Below are positions 1 through 7,212 of a DNA stretch of 16,313 nucleotides, in pieces (within the stretch, counting starts at the first letter, position 1; each line of letters starts with the position of its first letter). The DNA is from an uncultured Clostridium sp. (GTDB taxonomy: Bacteria; Bacillota; Clostridia; Lachnospirales; Lachnospiraceae). The stretch is from positions 1 to 16,313 of the forward strand of contig CABQJA010000037.1 of the NCBI GenBank assembly GCA_902464345.1, in the 5' to 3' direction. A program made the translations under genes and the position numbers. The notes below the pieces were generated by a model that did not search any database, was not told the DNA's origin, and was given only the letters and a program-made list of their open reading frames with translations.

Positions 1-228
1 CTTCGGTAACAGCATCTTCGCCTTAATATTGATCAGCGTGGCCGCCATAACCAGAAATTCACTCATCACATCCAGATCCTGTTTCTGCATCTCACCCAGG
101 TACTCCAGATACTGCTCTGTGATCGTAACGATCGGAATATCATATATATTTACCTGATTCTTTTCGATCAGGTGTAAAAGCAGATCCAACGGTCCCTCAA
201 ACACCTGAAGCTTTACATCTATCGACAT
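1..228 (-). CDS. scpA: Segregation and condensation protein A, N-terminal 76 residues (gene runs off the left edge)
   Basis: ScpA is the kleisin subunit of the SMC-ScpAB condensin. It bridges the SMC heads and helps compact and segregate the origin regions of the chromosome. The visible residues begin MSIDVKLQVFEGPLDLLLHL, followed by IEKNQVNIYDIPIV and TITEQYLEYL. The FEGPLDLLLHLI box and the IYDIPI..IT.QYL pattern are hallmarks of the ScpA N-terminal domain, which binds the SMC neck. The frame is open to base 1, so about two thirds of the protein (usually about 250 residues) lies outside the window, and scpB would be expected beyond it. The ATG at 226-228 is preceded by TGAGGAG with about 6 bases of spacing, and a near-consensus promoter sits just upstream at 257-285. 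I am confident of the family. Confidence 0.96.
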   Translation of the reverse strand, partial: MSIDVKLQVFEGPLDLLLHLIEKNQVNIYDIPIVTITEQYLEYLGEMQKQDLDVMSEFLVMAATLINIKAKMLLPK

Positions 229-256
229 GATTTCTCCTCAGCTTTCAATACGATTT

Positions 257-285
257 ATTATAAAGAAAAGCGGAACAAATGACAA
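257..285 (-). promoter_or_regulatory. Sigma-A type promoter for scpA
   Basis: Read on the minus strand, TTGTCA (280-285) is followed by exactly 17 bases and then TATAAT (257-262). That is 5 of 6 and 6 of 6 matches to the vegetative consensus at ideal spacing. Transcription would start near 250, giving a leader of about 22 bases that carries the scpA ribosome binding site. The -35 box begins 9 bases past the phosphoesterase stop codon, so scpA need not depend on the upstream operon. Confidence 0.85.
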
Positions 286-293
286 CTGCTTCT

Positions 294-1169
294 TCAGCCT
301 TTTCGTTTCAGCTCCACAACCATGATTTCCGGAATGTTATTGACCCGAATCTTCAACGTATGATTTCCAAGTCCGCCGCTCAGAAGCATAGTACTGTTTC
401 CCTCTTCGTAGCGACCTCTGTCATATTTCGGAAAGATCCGGACTCTTGGTGAGATTGCACCTCCCAGTCCCGGAATCCGCACCATTCCTCCGTGCAAATG
501 TCCGGATACGATCAGATCCGCTCCCCATGCTGCATAATCCTTAAAATATTCCGGTGTATGAGCGATCATAATATTAAACTTCGTTTCGTCCGGTCTGCCA
601 ATCATCTGATTCATGATTTCCGGTGAAAGTGCTTTCCTGTGAAATCTCTGATAATAGTCCAGCCCAAGCTCCAGTCCGTATACCGGAATCACAGCCTGTC
701 CCCTCCGAAGCTCTGTTTTTTCATTTTCCAGTAAAACTACCGTATCCTTTAGCTTACTCAGATAGCTTTCCCACATAGTACCATACTGCTCTGTATCCTG
801 CTTTACCCGTTCTTCATGATTTCCCAGACCATAATATACCGGATACCGCTCTGCAAGCGAGCAGATCAGGGCAGCGGCTATCTCTGTCGACTGCCCCGGA
901 TGCCCGACCAGCATATCTCCGGCAAGGAGAATATAATCCGGCTTTTCTTCATTGACCTTTGCAATTAACCGCTCATTGTTTTCTCCAAACTCTGCATTAT
1001 GAAGATCTGCCAGAATCAGGATCCGGCTGCCGTCAAATTCCTCCGGAAGCTTCTCCGAGCTTATGCAATAATGACTCACGGATAATTTTCGATTCTCGAT
1101 CATACTGACAACTGCTATGATCAAAAGCATACATACCAGTACAATTCCAATTATTATTAAAATCTGCAT
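294..1169 (-). CDS. Membrane-anchored calcineurin-like metallophosphoesterase
   Basis: This is a two-metal phosphoesterase of the calcineurin-like superfamily, resembling the YkuE/YaeI group. Residues 2-23 form one hydrophobic segment (QILIIIGIVLVCMLLIIAVV). The metal ligands then appear in order: D55-x-H57 in LADLHN, D85 in AGDM, N117-H118 in GNHE, H204 in AHTPE, and H224-x-H226 in GHLHGG. No catalytic ligand is missing. The start is the ATG at 1167-1169, which has AAAGGA five bases upstream (1175-1180). A longer frame from a TTG at 1244 would overlap dacF and lacks a ribosome binding site. The gene lies 23 bases after dacF and probably shares its transcript. The substrate cannot be read from sequence; relatives act on lipid-linked or nucleotide phosphates. 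The family call is firm and the substrate is unknown. Confidence 0.9.
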   Translation of the reverse strand: MQILIIIGIVLVCMLLIIAVVSMIENRKLSVSHYCISSEKLPEEFDGSRILILADLHNAEFGENNERLIAKVNEEKPDYILLAGDMLVGHPGQSTEIAAALICSLAERYPVYYGLGNHEERVKQDTEQYGTMWESYLSKLKDTVVLLENEKTELRRGQAVIPVYGLELGLDYYQRFHRKALSPEIMNQMIGRPDETKFNIMIAHTPEYFKDYAAWGADLIVSGHLHGGMVRIPGLGGAISPRVRIFPKYDRGRYEEGNSTMLLSGGLGNHTLKIRVNNIPEIMVVELKRKG

Positions 1170-1192
1170 GGGATTCCTTTCGTATTCTTTTA

Positions 1193-2536
1193 TCAGCCTG
1201 CCTCCTTCAGGAAAAACAGACGATAAACTGCCTGTTGAAAACAAAATCCATAGGTTTGTTTTTCAACCGTTTCTGCTGCCCGAATCGGAACCGCTCCGAT
1301 TCGTTCTCCGCCATAGTAATAAACCGCCTCTCCGATCACACTGTCCTGTTCAACCGGAGCTGTCAGCTCTGAATAATTCATTTCTTTCTGTATATCCTCC
1401 GGATGCATATCCCCGGTCAGGACATATGTAAACGTCTCCTGCTCCGGATAACAGGTTAACAGCTCCTTCTTTCCCTGTTTGACCGGAATCTGACTGCCGG
1501 AGGTCAATACCGTCTCATCCTGATACAGTCTGCAATTTGCAAACCCGTAATCAAACAGCTTACATACCTCACTGTTTCGGATTTCCTTGGTGAATGCTCC
1601 CATAACAACTGCGATCAGATGCACATCCTCCTTTGCAGCGGTTGCCGAGATGGAGAATCCGGCTTCACTGGTATACCCTGTCTTCAATCCGTTACAATAT
1701 GGATATGCCTTTAATAATTTATTCGTATTTGCCAGTCCGAACTCCGAAGAACCTCTGGCTGTCACATGCGTGATCTGATCCATCCAGATGGTCGAATAGT
1801 TAAATATCTCCGGATGCTTCACCGTCAGCTCACGGCTCATGATCGCAATGTCCCTGGCTGTGGTTAAATGTCCGTCTGCATCCAGACCGCAGGCATTTTC
1901 AAAATGAGTATTCACCATTCCAAGCTCTGCTGCCTTCTCATTCATCATAGCCACAAACGCCTCTTCACTGCCGGCAATATGCTCTCCCATTGCCACAGCG
2001 GCATCATTTCCGCTGGCTATGATAATACATTTGATCATATCCTCGACAATCTGTGTCTCTCCTGCCTCAAAAAAGCACTGGGAGCCACCCATGGATGCTG
2101 CATGCTCGCTGATCGTCACCGTATCTGACAGAGCCATTTTCCCCGCATCCAGCTGGTCGAAGATCAGCAACAATGTCATCACCTTTGTTACGCTGGCCGG
2201 ATGCCTCTGCTCATCGGCATTCTTCTCGTATAAGATCTGTCCGGTCACCGGTTCCATCAGAATGACAGATGGGGATTCCAGCTGCAGAACATCTCCGGCC
2301 TCCACGACTGTTTCCGTGACCGCCTCCGACTCTCCCGGATCTGCTGTGCCATCCGGTTCCGTTGATTCACCAGTATCTGTCTCTGTCAATTCGCCTGTTT
2401 CTGTCGTCCCGTCTGTCTCTGTTTCCAATGCCTGTGCAACGGTATTTCCTGTTGTCACATTCAGCGTTATATAAGCTCCCAAGGTCAGTAACAGTCCGAA
2501 CACTACGATTCCTGAAATACTTCTGTTCCGGTTCAT
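1193..2536 (-). CDS. dacF: D-alanyl-D-alanine carboxypeptidase, DacF/PBP5-like (S11 family)
   Basis: This low-molecular-weight penicillin-binding protein removes the terminal D-Ala from peptidoglycan stem peptides outside the membrane. The three active-site motifs are intact (447-residue numbering): S115-V-T-K118 with the acylated serine, S175-G-N177, and K285-T-G287. A hydrophobic N-terminal segment (about residues 8-26) is a signal peptide or anchor. A Thr/Glu/Asp/Gly-rich spacer of about 40 residues follows, before the catalytic domain starts near residue 83. The C-terminal part fits the PBP5 C-terminal domain and ends in an amphipathic stretch (CFQQAVYRLFFLKEAG). The start is the ATG at 2534-2536, with GGAG six bases upstream. 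A TTG 12 bases earlier overlaps that site and has only a weak one of its own. The gene follows deoB and pdp, recalling the drm-pupG-dacF order of Bacillus, but spoIIA genes do not follow. The family is certain; a sporulation role is inference. Confidence 0.94.
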   Translation of the reverse strand: MNRNRSISGIVVFGLLLTLGAYITLNVTTGNTVAQALETETDGTTETGELTETDTGESTEPDGTADPGESEAVTETVVEAGDVLQLESPSVILMEPVTGQILYEKNADEQRHPASVTKVMTLLLIFDQLDAGKMALSDTVTISEHAASMGGSQCFFEAGETQIVEDMIKCIIIASGNDAAVAMGEHIAGSEEAFVAMMNEKAAELGMVNTHFENACGLDADGHLTTARDIAIMSRELTVKHPEIFNYSTIWMDQITHVTARGSSEFGLANTNKLLKAYPYCNGLKTGYTSEAGFSISATAAKEDVHLIAVVMGAFTKEIRNSEVCKLFDYGFANCRLYQDETVLTSGSQIPVKQGKKELLTCYPEQETFTYVLTGDMHPEDIQKEMNYSELTAPVEQDSVIGEAVYYYGGERIGAVPIRAAETVEKQTYGFCFQQAVYRLFFLKEAG

Positions 2537-2542
2537 ACTGTA

Positions 2543-2546
2543 CTCC
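2543..2546 (-). promoter_or_regulatory. Ribosome binding site deciding the dacF start
   Basis: GGAG lies 6 bases before the ATG at 2534-2536. It overlaps the alternative TTG start at 2546-2548, which makes that earlier codon unlikely. Confidence 0.7.
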
Positions 2547-2596
2547 AATTACTTCTTATTGTCACTATATTCCGCCGTCCGGGAAAACAGAACCTT

Positions 2597-3919
2597 TTAT
2601 TTCAGGATAATCCCTTTTATGATCGGCTCCGGCTGCTTCCGCACGGATGATATCTCGTATGCATTGATCAGACGCTTTTTCGCCTCTTCTACCTGCTCCT
2701 CCTGATTGCCGTAAATATATGCAAACGGCTCCTTCGTAGTTACCGCATCTCCCAGATGCCGGACCAGTCTTACACCGACCGTCGGGTCGATCACACTGTC
2801 CTTGGTGGTACGGCCACCTCCCAGGATCAGGGATGCCATACCTACCTCGCTGGTTCTGCAGGCAGTCAGATATCCATCCTGCGCCGGATATACCGGCATC
2901 TCAATCGACGCCTTCGGGAAATGCGTCTCCGGCTCGTATACCCAGGATGCATTGCCTCCCTGCGCTTCCACAAACTCGGCAAACTTTCGGAGAGCCGCTC
3001 CGCTACGGATCGTTTCCTGTAACATCTCTGCAGCCTGTTCCACAGATTCCGCCCTGCCCGCTCCCAGTACCATATAGGAAGCCAGCGTCATCGTAACCTC
3101 TGTCAGCCGCTTTTCGCCATGTCCGTGCAATACCTGAATGGCCTCCTGTACCTCCAGAGCATTTCCGACCATTTCTCCCAATGGTTCATTCATATCCGTA
3201 AGCACTGCATAGGTCTTCTTCCCTGCCATATGTCCGATTGAAACCATCGTCTCGGCCAGCTTTTTTGCATCCTCCGTGGTCTGCATAAATGCACCGGAAC
3301 CGGTCTTAACATCCAGTACGATCACATCCGCACCGGATGCCAGCTTCTTGCTCATAATACTGGATGCGATCAGGGACAGATTATCAACCGTAGCCGTCAC
3401 ATCCCGCAGGGCATAAATCTTCTTATCTGCCGGTGTCAGATTGGCAGTCTGACCTGCGATAGCCAGCTTCAGCCGATTGACATTTCCGATAAACTCCTCT
3501 CTGGTCAGTCCGGTATGAAAGCCTTCTATACTTTCCAGCTTATCGATCGTACCACCGGTATGTCCCAGACCTCTGCCACTCATTTTTGCTACCGGTATGC
3601 CAAGACTCGCTAACATTGGTCCCAGAATCAGAGAGGTCTTATCTCCAACTCCACCGGTACTGTGCTTATCTACCTTGATTCCCTGTATTTCCGACAGATC
3701 CAGCTTCTCTCCGCTATCTGCCATTGCCATTGTCAGGTTTACGGTTTCCTCCGGATTCATTCCTCTGAAATATACCGCCATCAGAAAGGCAGACATCTGA
3801 TAATCCGGAATCCTGCCATCCGTATAGCCCATCACGATCTCATAGATCTCGTCCTTTGACAGAACGCCGCCGTTTCGCTTCTTTAATATCAGATCATACA
3901 TGTTAAATGGATGGTTCAT
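2597..3919 (-). CDS. pdp: Pyrimidine-nucleoside phosphorylase
   Basis: The enzyme cleaves uridine, thymidine or deoxyuridine with phosphate to the base and (deoxy)ribose-1-phosphate in the cytoplasm. The 440-residue length matches the family. Conserved elements are the phosphate-binding K85-HSTGGVGDK box, the family signature SGRGLGHTGGTIDKLE at 114-129, and KTGSGAFM at 205-212. By alignment in memory to the Geobacillus/Bacillus enzymes, the catalytic set is H86, R172, S187 and K191, all present. The start is the ATG at 3917-3919, which has AGGAGG nine bases upstream. A second ATG at 3899-3901 has no such site, and the longest open frame (to 4120) merely runs back through deoB. The gene overlaps the deoB end by 17 bases, so translation is probably coupled. 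DeoB acts on its sugar-phosphate product. A thymidine-only phosphorylase (DeoA) is less likely but not excluded. Confidence 0.95.
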   Translation of the reverse strand: MNHPFNMYDLILKKRNGGVLSKDEIYEIVMGYTDGRIPDYQMSAFLMAVYFRGMNPEETVNLTMAMADSGEKLDLSEIQGIKVDKHSTGGVGDKTSLILGPMLASLGIPVAKMSGRGLGHTGGTIDKLESIEGFHTGLTREEFIGNVNRLKLAIAGQTANLTPADKKIYALRDVTATVDNLSLIASSIMSKKLASGADVIVLDVKTGSGAFMQTTEDAKKLAETMVSIGHMAGKKTYAVLTDMNEPLGEMVGNALEVQEAIQVLHGHGEKRLTEVTMTLASYMVLGAGRAESVEQAAEMLQETIRSGAALRKFAEFVEAQGGNASWVYEPETHFPKASIEMPVYPAQDGYLTACRTSEVGMASLILGGGRTTKDSVIDPTVGVRLVRHLGDAVTTKEPFAYIYGNQEEQVEEAKKRLINAYEISSVRKQPEPIIKGIILK

Positions 3920-5096
3920 GAAACAGCGCCTCCTTTCTGCCTGTACCAACCTCCAGTGGTTGTAACCCGAAGATCTCGCAGAGTGTCTGTCCCGCATCTG
4001 CAAAGGTATCTCCGGTATGAAGATTCTTTCCATGTGCGAATGCGGCATCCTTACTGTACCAGAGCACCGGTACATACTCTCTGGTATGATCGGTTCCCTG
4101 ATAGGTCGGATCACAGCCATGATCCGCAGTAATCACCAGCAGATCCGTTTCCTGCATGGCATCCAGAACCTCTTTCAGTCTCAGATCAAAGGCCTCCAGC
4201 CCGGCACCATAGCCTGCTGCATCTCTCCGATGTCCCCATTTGGAATCAAATTCTACCAGATTGGTAAATATCAGCCCCCGGTTTACTGTTTTCATATAGG
4301 CAAGCGTCTGATCCATTCCATCCATATTATCTCTGGTATGGACGGCCTCTGTAATTCCTACACCGTCAAATATATCCTCGATCTTACCGACCGCCGCTAC
4401 CGTCAGCCCTGCCGCTTTCATATAGGAAAGCAGGTTCTTTTCATCCGGTTTTCTGGAAAAATCTCTCCGGTTTGCGGTTCTTACAAAGCCTTCTCCTTCC
4501 CGCACAAACGGCCTTGCAATAACTCTGGCTACATTATGCTCTCCGGTCAGAATCTTCCGGGCAATCCGACAGATCTCATATAAGCGCTCCGGTGGTATCA
4601 CCGCCTCACAGGCTGCAATCTGAAAAACACTGTCCGCGGATGTATAGATAATCGGATAGCCGGTTCGGATATGCTCTTCTCCCAGTTCCTTGATAATCTC
4701 TGTTCCGGATGCCACACAGTTTCCCAGATACCCTTTACACCCCGTTTGTTTCAGAAATTCATCCATGATCTCCTTCGGAAAACCCTCCGGATAGGTTGGA
4801 AACGGGGTCGGTGTATAGATACCGATCATTTCCCAGTGTCCGATTGTCGTATCCTTGCCCTGGGAACGCTCCTGCAGTCTCCCGTAGGCACCGATCGGAT
4901 GCTCTACCGGTGCAATTCCTTTCATACCGTCAATATTTCCATATCCCAGGCTTCTGAGATTCGGCAGATGTAACCCTCCGCATGCCTCTGCCGTATGTGC
5001 AATGGTATTGGCTCCTACGTCTCCGAATGCCGCCGCATCCGGTGCCTCTCCCATTCCAACACTGTCTAATACAATCCATACTACCCTTTGAACCAT
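3903..5096 (-). CDS. deoB: Phosphopentomutase
   Basis: This cytoplasmic mutase interconverts (deoxy)ribose-1-phosphate and the 5-phosphate, linking nucleoside breakdown to deoxyribose-phosphate aldolase and the pentose phosphate pathway. It belongs to the alkaline phosphatase superfamily. In the 397-residue product the di-metal centre is visible: D11 in LDSVGMGEAPDA, D284 and H289 in EFDSKWGHRRD, D325-H326 in TADHGCD, and H337 in GTDHTRE. T83 of KDTTIGHWE is the likely phosphothreonine, and D155 matches the substrate-pocket acid. The start is the ATG at 5094-5096, 8 bases after AGGAGG. An ATG two codons upstream (5100-5102) is only 2 bases from that site and is therefore rejected. The gene starts 20 bases after the permease stop and overlaps pdp by 17 bases. 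Confidence 0.97.
   Translation of the reverse strand: MVQRVVWIVLDSVGMGEAPDAAAFGDVGANTIAHTAEACGGLHLPNLRSLGYGNIDGMKGIAPVEHPIGAYGRLQERSQGKDTTIGHWEMIGIYTPTPFPTYPEGFPKEIMDEFLKQTGCKGYLGNCVASGTEIIKELGEEHIRTGYPIIYTSADSVFQIAACEAVIPPERLYEICRIARKILTGEHNVARVIARPFVREGEGFVRTANRRDFSRKPDEKNLLSYMKAAGLTVAAVGKIEDIFDGVGITEAVHTRDNMDGMDQTLAYMKTVNRGLIFTNLVEFDSKWGHRRDAAGYGAGLEAFDLRLKEVLDAMQETDLLVITADHGCDPTYQGTDHTREYVPVLWYSKDAAFAHGKNLHTGDTFADAGQTLCEIFGLQPLEVGTGRKEALFHEPSI
3929..3934 (-). promoter_or_regulatory. Ribosome binding site for pdp, inside the end of deoB
   Basis: A perfect AGGAGG lies 9 bases before the pdp ATG at 3917-3919. It sits within the last codons of deoB, which suits translational coupling and fixes the pdp start. 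Confidence 0.8.
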
Positions 5097-5104
5097 AAGC
5101 ATAC

Positions 5105-5110
5105 CCTCCT
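5105..5110 (-). promoter_or_regulatory. Ribosome binding site deciding the deoB start
   Basis: AGGAGG (inside AAGGAGGG) is 8 bases from the ATG at 5094-5096 but only 2 bases from the ATG at 5100-5102. Spacing therefore favours the downstream start. Confidence 0.75.
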
Positions 5111-5116
5111 TATATT

Positions 5117-6073
5117 CTATCCGGCTATATACCCCAGATACCGCATCAGGAATATCCAGAATGTCAATGTTACGCTTGATAATAATGTTGTCAGTACAAT
5201 AATACTGGAAGACAGCACCTCATCTCCATCCATATTCTTCGCCATGATATATGCCGTCGGCGTTGTCGGTGAACCCAGCATAATGATCAATGCCAGCAGC
5301 TTCTGATCCCGGAATCCGAACCAGATGGCTACCGGTAAAAAGATAGCGGAAAGTCCGACCAGCTTGATCAAGGTTGAAACAATGGTCGGTTTAATTCTCG
5401 CCAATGCCTGCTTTCCTTCAAATCCGGCTCCGATAGCGATCAGTGCTAACGGTGATGCCATGCTTCCCAGATTACTGATACTCTTTTCTACCATGTGTGG
5501 CAGTTTTAACTGGATCAATGATGCTATCATTCCCAGCGCAATTCCGATGATGATCGGGTTTTTCGCAATATTGATCAGGGTTGTCTTGATCCGCCCTTTC
5601 TGGGAACGCACCTCCTCATTATTGCTCTCCAGCGTTAATATCGTTACCGCAAATATATTATACAACGGCACGGCACCAATGATCATAAGCGGTCCCATAC
5701 CGGAATCTCCATATATATTCTGGATAAATGCAATTCCAAGAATTGCTGCACTGCTCCGGTACGAGCACTGTACAAAGGCTCCGACCTGTGATTTATCCTT
5801 TAAGAACAGCTTCGCCAGAGTCCAGATTCCCAGAATACTGATCAGCGTAATAACTGCACAGAAGCCTATGTACTCTCCGTCAAAGCTATGCCGGATATCT
5901 GTCGCCCATAAGTCCAGAAATAACATACACGGCAGACATACCTTAAATACAAACTTATTGGCAACTGACACAAAGCCTTCGGTCAGCATTCCGATCCGTC
6001 TTAAAAAATAGCCTACCAGCATAACTGCAAACACCGGTACGGTTGCATTTAAACTATATATAAAACTATCCAT
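5117..6073 (-). CDS. AEC-family permease (auxin efflux carrier-like)
   Basis: This is an integral membrane transporter of the AEC family, about 10 membrane segments in 318 residues, the usual length. Typical family features are the N-terminal half-repeat beginning SLNATVPVFAVMLVGYFLRR, the central charged loop around residues 150-168 before KNPIIIGIALGM, and the conserved GSPTTPTAYIMAKN segment at about 267-280 with M-D-G-D after it. Characterised bacterial members carry dicarboxylates such as malate. The substrate here cannot be read from sequence. The neighbours deoB and pdp raise the possibility of a nucleoside- or sugar-related solute, but that is speculation. The ATG at 6071-6073 has AAAGGA about 13 bases upstream, longer than ideal, so initiation may be modest. 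The gene lies directly after a strong terminator, and I find no convincing promoter for it. Confidence 0.9.
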   Translation of the reverse strand: MDSFIYSLNATVPVFAVMLVGYFLRRIGMLTEGFVSVANKFVFKVCLPCMLFLDLWATDIRHSFDGEYIGFCAVITLISILGIWTLAKLFLKDKSQVGAFVQCSYRSSAAILGIAFIQNIYGDSGMGPLMIIGAVPLYNIFAVTILTLESNNEEVRSQKGRIKTTLINIAKNPIIIGIALGMIASLIQLKLPHMVEKSISNLGSMASPLALIAIGAGFEGKQALARIKPTIVSTLIKLVGLSAIFLPVAIWFGFRDQKLLALIIMLGSPTTPTAYIMAKNMDGDEVLSSSIIVLTTLLSSVTLTFWIFLMRYLGYIAG

Positions 6074-6105
6074 TATAATACCACGTTCCTTTTGGGTGTT
6101 TTCTT

Positions 6106-6151
6106 AAAAAACCATTGTTCCCCGGCATTTTCGCTGGGAAACAATGGTTTT
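6106..6151 (-). terminator. Intrinsic terminator after the DAHP synthase gene
   Basis: On the minus strand, AAAACCATTGTTTCCC (6136-6151) pairs with GGGGAACAATGGTTTT (6108-6123): sixteen positions with a single G-U wobble. Two more G-C pairs may extend the stem inside the 12-base loop. The stem runs into six T residues (6106-6111). It lies 19 bases past the stop codon at 6170-6172, the classic layout. The A tract on the other side could make it work in both directions, though no plus-strand gene approaches it. Confidence 0.93.
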
Positions 6152-6169
6152 ATCTTTCCGTTTTCCTGA

Positions 6170-7198
6170 TTACAGTAAATCGGCAACTTCCAGGATCAAT
6201 TCCTTTGAAAGATCCCAGCCAAGACACGGATCCGTAATGGATTTACCATAACATCCGCCATCCACCGGCTGATTTCCGTTCTCAATATAGCTTTCTACCA
6301 TGACACCCTTTACCAGCTTTTTAATATCTGCAGAGTGACGCATGCTATGAAGAACCTCTTTTACGATTCTAGGCTGTTCTGCCCACTTCTTACCGGAATT
6401 ATTGTGGTTAGCATCTACGATGCAAGCCGGATTCTTCAGGTTAAACTTCTCATATAACTCTACCAGAAGCATCAGATCCTCATAGTGGTAGTTGGAAATA
6501 GACTGTCCGTGCTTGTTTACCGCACCACGCAGAATACAATGAACCAGATCATTTCCGTCTGTCTTGGTCTCCCAGCCTGTATAAAGGAATGTATGCTTCA
6601 TCTGACCTGCCATGCAGGAATTCATCATAACCGTTAAATCTCCACTGGTTGGATTCTTCATTCCTACCGGAATATCCATACCGGAAGTTACGATCCGGTG
6701 CTGCTGATCTTCTACGCTTCTTGCACCAATGGCCACATAGGACAAGATATCCTCCAGATACTGCCAGTTTTCAGAATATAACATCTCATCTGCAGCTGTC
6801 ATTCCGGTTGCCGCAATTGCATCAATATGCATCTTACGAATGGCCTTTACACCTTCAAACAAATCCGGTGCCTTCTCAGGATCCGGCTGATGCAGCATAC
6901 CCTTATAACCGGCTCCGGTTGTTCTAGGCTTGTTTGTATAGATTCGCGGAATGATCAGGATCTTATCTTTGACCTCTTCCTGAACCTTCGCCAGTCTGGT
7001 TACATAATCCAACACTGCAGTCTCATTATCTGCAGAACAAGGACCGATGATCATAATAAACTTATCAGATTCACCGGTAAATACCTTACGGATCTGTTCA
7101 TCCCGATTTTTCTTGATTGCTTTTAATTCCGGTGTCATAGGAATCAGTTCCTGTAATTCCTGAACTGTCGGAACCTCTTTAATGAAATGTAAACTCAT
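6170..7198 (-). CDS. 3-deoxy-7-phosphoheptulonate (DAHP) synthase, AroF/G/H (class I-alpha) type
   Basis: This enzyme joins phosphoenolpyruvate and erythrose-4-phosphate, the first committed step to chorismate and the aromatic amino acids. The 342-residue protein resembles the E. coli AroF/G/H type and carries no fused ACT or chorismate mutase domain. Expected metal ligands are C54 in IIGPCSADN, H265 in VDANHNNSGKK, E302 in MVESYIENGNQ, and D323 in ITDPCLGW. Substrate-binding segments include PRTTGAGYKG at 91-100 and GARSVEDQQHR at 158-168. The start at 7196-7198 has AAGGAG 8 bases upstream. Only 14 bases separate it from the formate channel gene, leaving no room for a T-box or leader attenuator, so regulation is likely by feedback on the enzyme. 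Which aromatic amino acid inhibits it cannot be told from sequence. It is the last gene before a strong terminator. Confidence 0.95.
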   Translation of the reverse strand: MSLHFIKEVPTVQELQELIPMTPELKAIKKNRDEQIRKVFTGESDKFIMIIGPCSADNETAVLDYVTRLAKVQEEVKDKILIIPRIYTNKPRTTGAGYKGMLHQPDPEKAPDLFEGVKAIRKMHIDAIAATGMTAADEMLYSENWQYLEDILSYVAIGARSVEDQQHRIVTSGMDIPVGMKNPTSGDLTVMMNSCMAGQMKHTFLYTGWETKTDGNDLVHCILRGAVNKHGQSISNYHYEDLMLLVELYEKFNLKNPACIVDANHNNSGKKWAEQPRIVKEVLHSMRHSADIKKLVKGVMVESYIENGNQPVDGGCYGKSITDPCLGWDLSKELILEVADLL

Positions 7199-7212
7199 CC
7201 TTCTATCTCCTT

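Noticed and set aside
2537..2596. TATAGT in the pdp-dacF gap as a possible dacF promoter
   Set aside because: The -10-like box is good, but the sequence 17 bases upstream (TTCTGT) shares only two positions with TTGACA. Co-transcription with pdp is simpler.
3920..4120. N-terminal extension of pdp by 67 residues
   Set aside because: It runs back through the deoB coding region, has no family similarity, and the ATG at 3919 has a perfect AGGAGG.
5325..6011. Plus-strand open frame of 228 codons opposite the permease
   Set aside because: It lies wholly opposite a well-supported membrane protein gene, shows no recognisable family and has no independent evidence. The same applies to the other plus-strand frames in the window.
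6072..6080. TATTAT/TATAAT sequence with an upstream TG, as a possible extended -10 promoter for the permease
   Set aside because: It overlaps the permease start codon, so transcription would begin inside the gene, and no -35 box is found at 17 bases.
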